A stretch of DNA of 6,776 bases from Gammaproteobacteria bacterium (GTDB lineage: Bacteria > Pseudomonadota > Gammaproteobacteria > Pseudomonadales > Azotimanducaceae). The notes under the pieces are model-generated. The model ran no database searches and was not told the origin of the DNA. It was given only the letters and a program-made list of their open reading frames with translations. Shown here piece after piece: positions 6,692 through 6,776 of this stretch. A program made the translations under genes and the position numbers. The stretch is taken from NCBI GenBank assembly GCA_026706425.1, contig JAPOYW010000175.1:1-6776 (forward strand), given 5' to 3'. Positions within the stretch are counted from its first letter, which is position 1. Every line of letters begins with the position of its first letter.

Positions 6692-6776
6692 AGGCTCGTT
6701 CATTGTGGCGACTGTTGTTGCACGAGGGCGGCAACTGCTCACCGCGTGTCAGTTGAACTGGCTACCTCTGTCCCCC
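6692..6776 (-). other. Upstream leader of the receptor gene, no gene seen
   Basis: These 85 bases hold no credible reading frame. A short perfect palindrome, CAGTTGAACTG, lies at 6750-6760 (5-bp arms around one central base), with a further AACTG at 6733-6737. It could be an operator half-site pair, but such short palindromes arise by chance. I could not pick out a convincing -35/-10 pair, so the promoter may lie beyond the window. Confidence 0.3.

Noticed and set aside
5636..6742. A 368-codon minus-strand frame starting upstream of the receptor ATG
   Set aside because: Its arginine- and histidine-rich text is a frame-shifted shadow of the receptor. The AGGAGG site is correctly spaced for the receptor start instead.
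1..6776. CRISPR arrays, tRNA or rRNA genes, insertion sequences
   Set aside because: No regularly spaced direct repeats, no tRNA-like cloverleaf, no transposase motifs and no terminal inverted repeats were seen on either strand.

Overview
The window comes from a high-GC, Gram-negative bacterium. The outer-membrane TonB-dependent receptor requires an outer membrane. The pairing of a large TonB-dependent receptor with a TPR-sulfotransferase on the same strand is something I associate, from memory, with environmental and marine Gammaproteobacteria. That taxonomic guess is an inference and no marker gene is present to confirm it.

Layout. The left quarter (about 1-1695, plus strand) is a tightly packed, overlapping cassette. 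It starts with a Fic-domain gene that probably begins outside the window. Next is a short AbiEi-like antitoxin gene starting at a GTGA overlap with the Fic stop, then the 5' part of an AbiEii-type nucleotidyltransferase toxin gene starting at an ATGA overlap. The toxin reading frame loses family resemblance just after its GGT nucleotidyltransferase motif (about 1591-1605). From there it runs through sequence that reads convincingly as the 5' end of a different gene on the minus strand (start at 1668). The cassette therefore ends at a recombination scar where two convergent genes have both lost their 3' parts.

The right three quarters (1734-6678, minus strand) hold two full-length genes. A 950-residue TonB-dependent receptor is preceded by a near-perfect AGGAGG ribosome binding site. 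It is followed by a hairpin with a T-rich tail on the minus strand, nested inside a second inverted repeat, and then by a 666-residue protein with N-terminal TPR repeats and a C-terminal PAPS-dependent sulfotransferase domain.

Working together: the Fic/AbiEi/AbiEii genes look like a toxin-antitoxin or defence-type island. It may be decaying, because the toxin is broken and the Fic active-site histidine is replaced by glutamine. The receptor and sulfotransferase look like a resident metabolic or uptake locus into which, or next to which, the cassette was joined. The 62-base gap between the sulfotransferase stop and the start of the minus-strand fragment suggests that the resident locus once continued leftward into a third gene, now lost.
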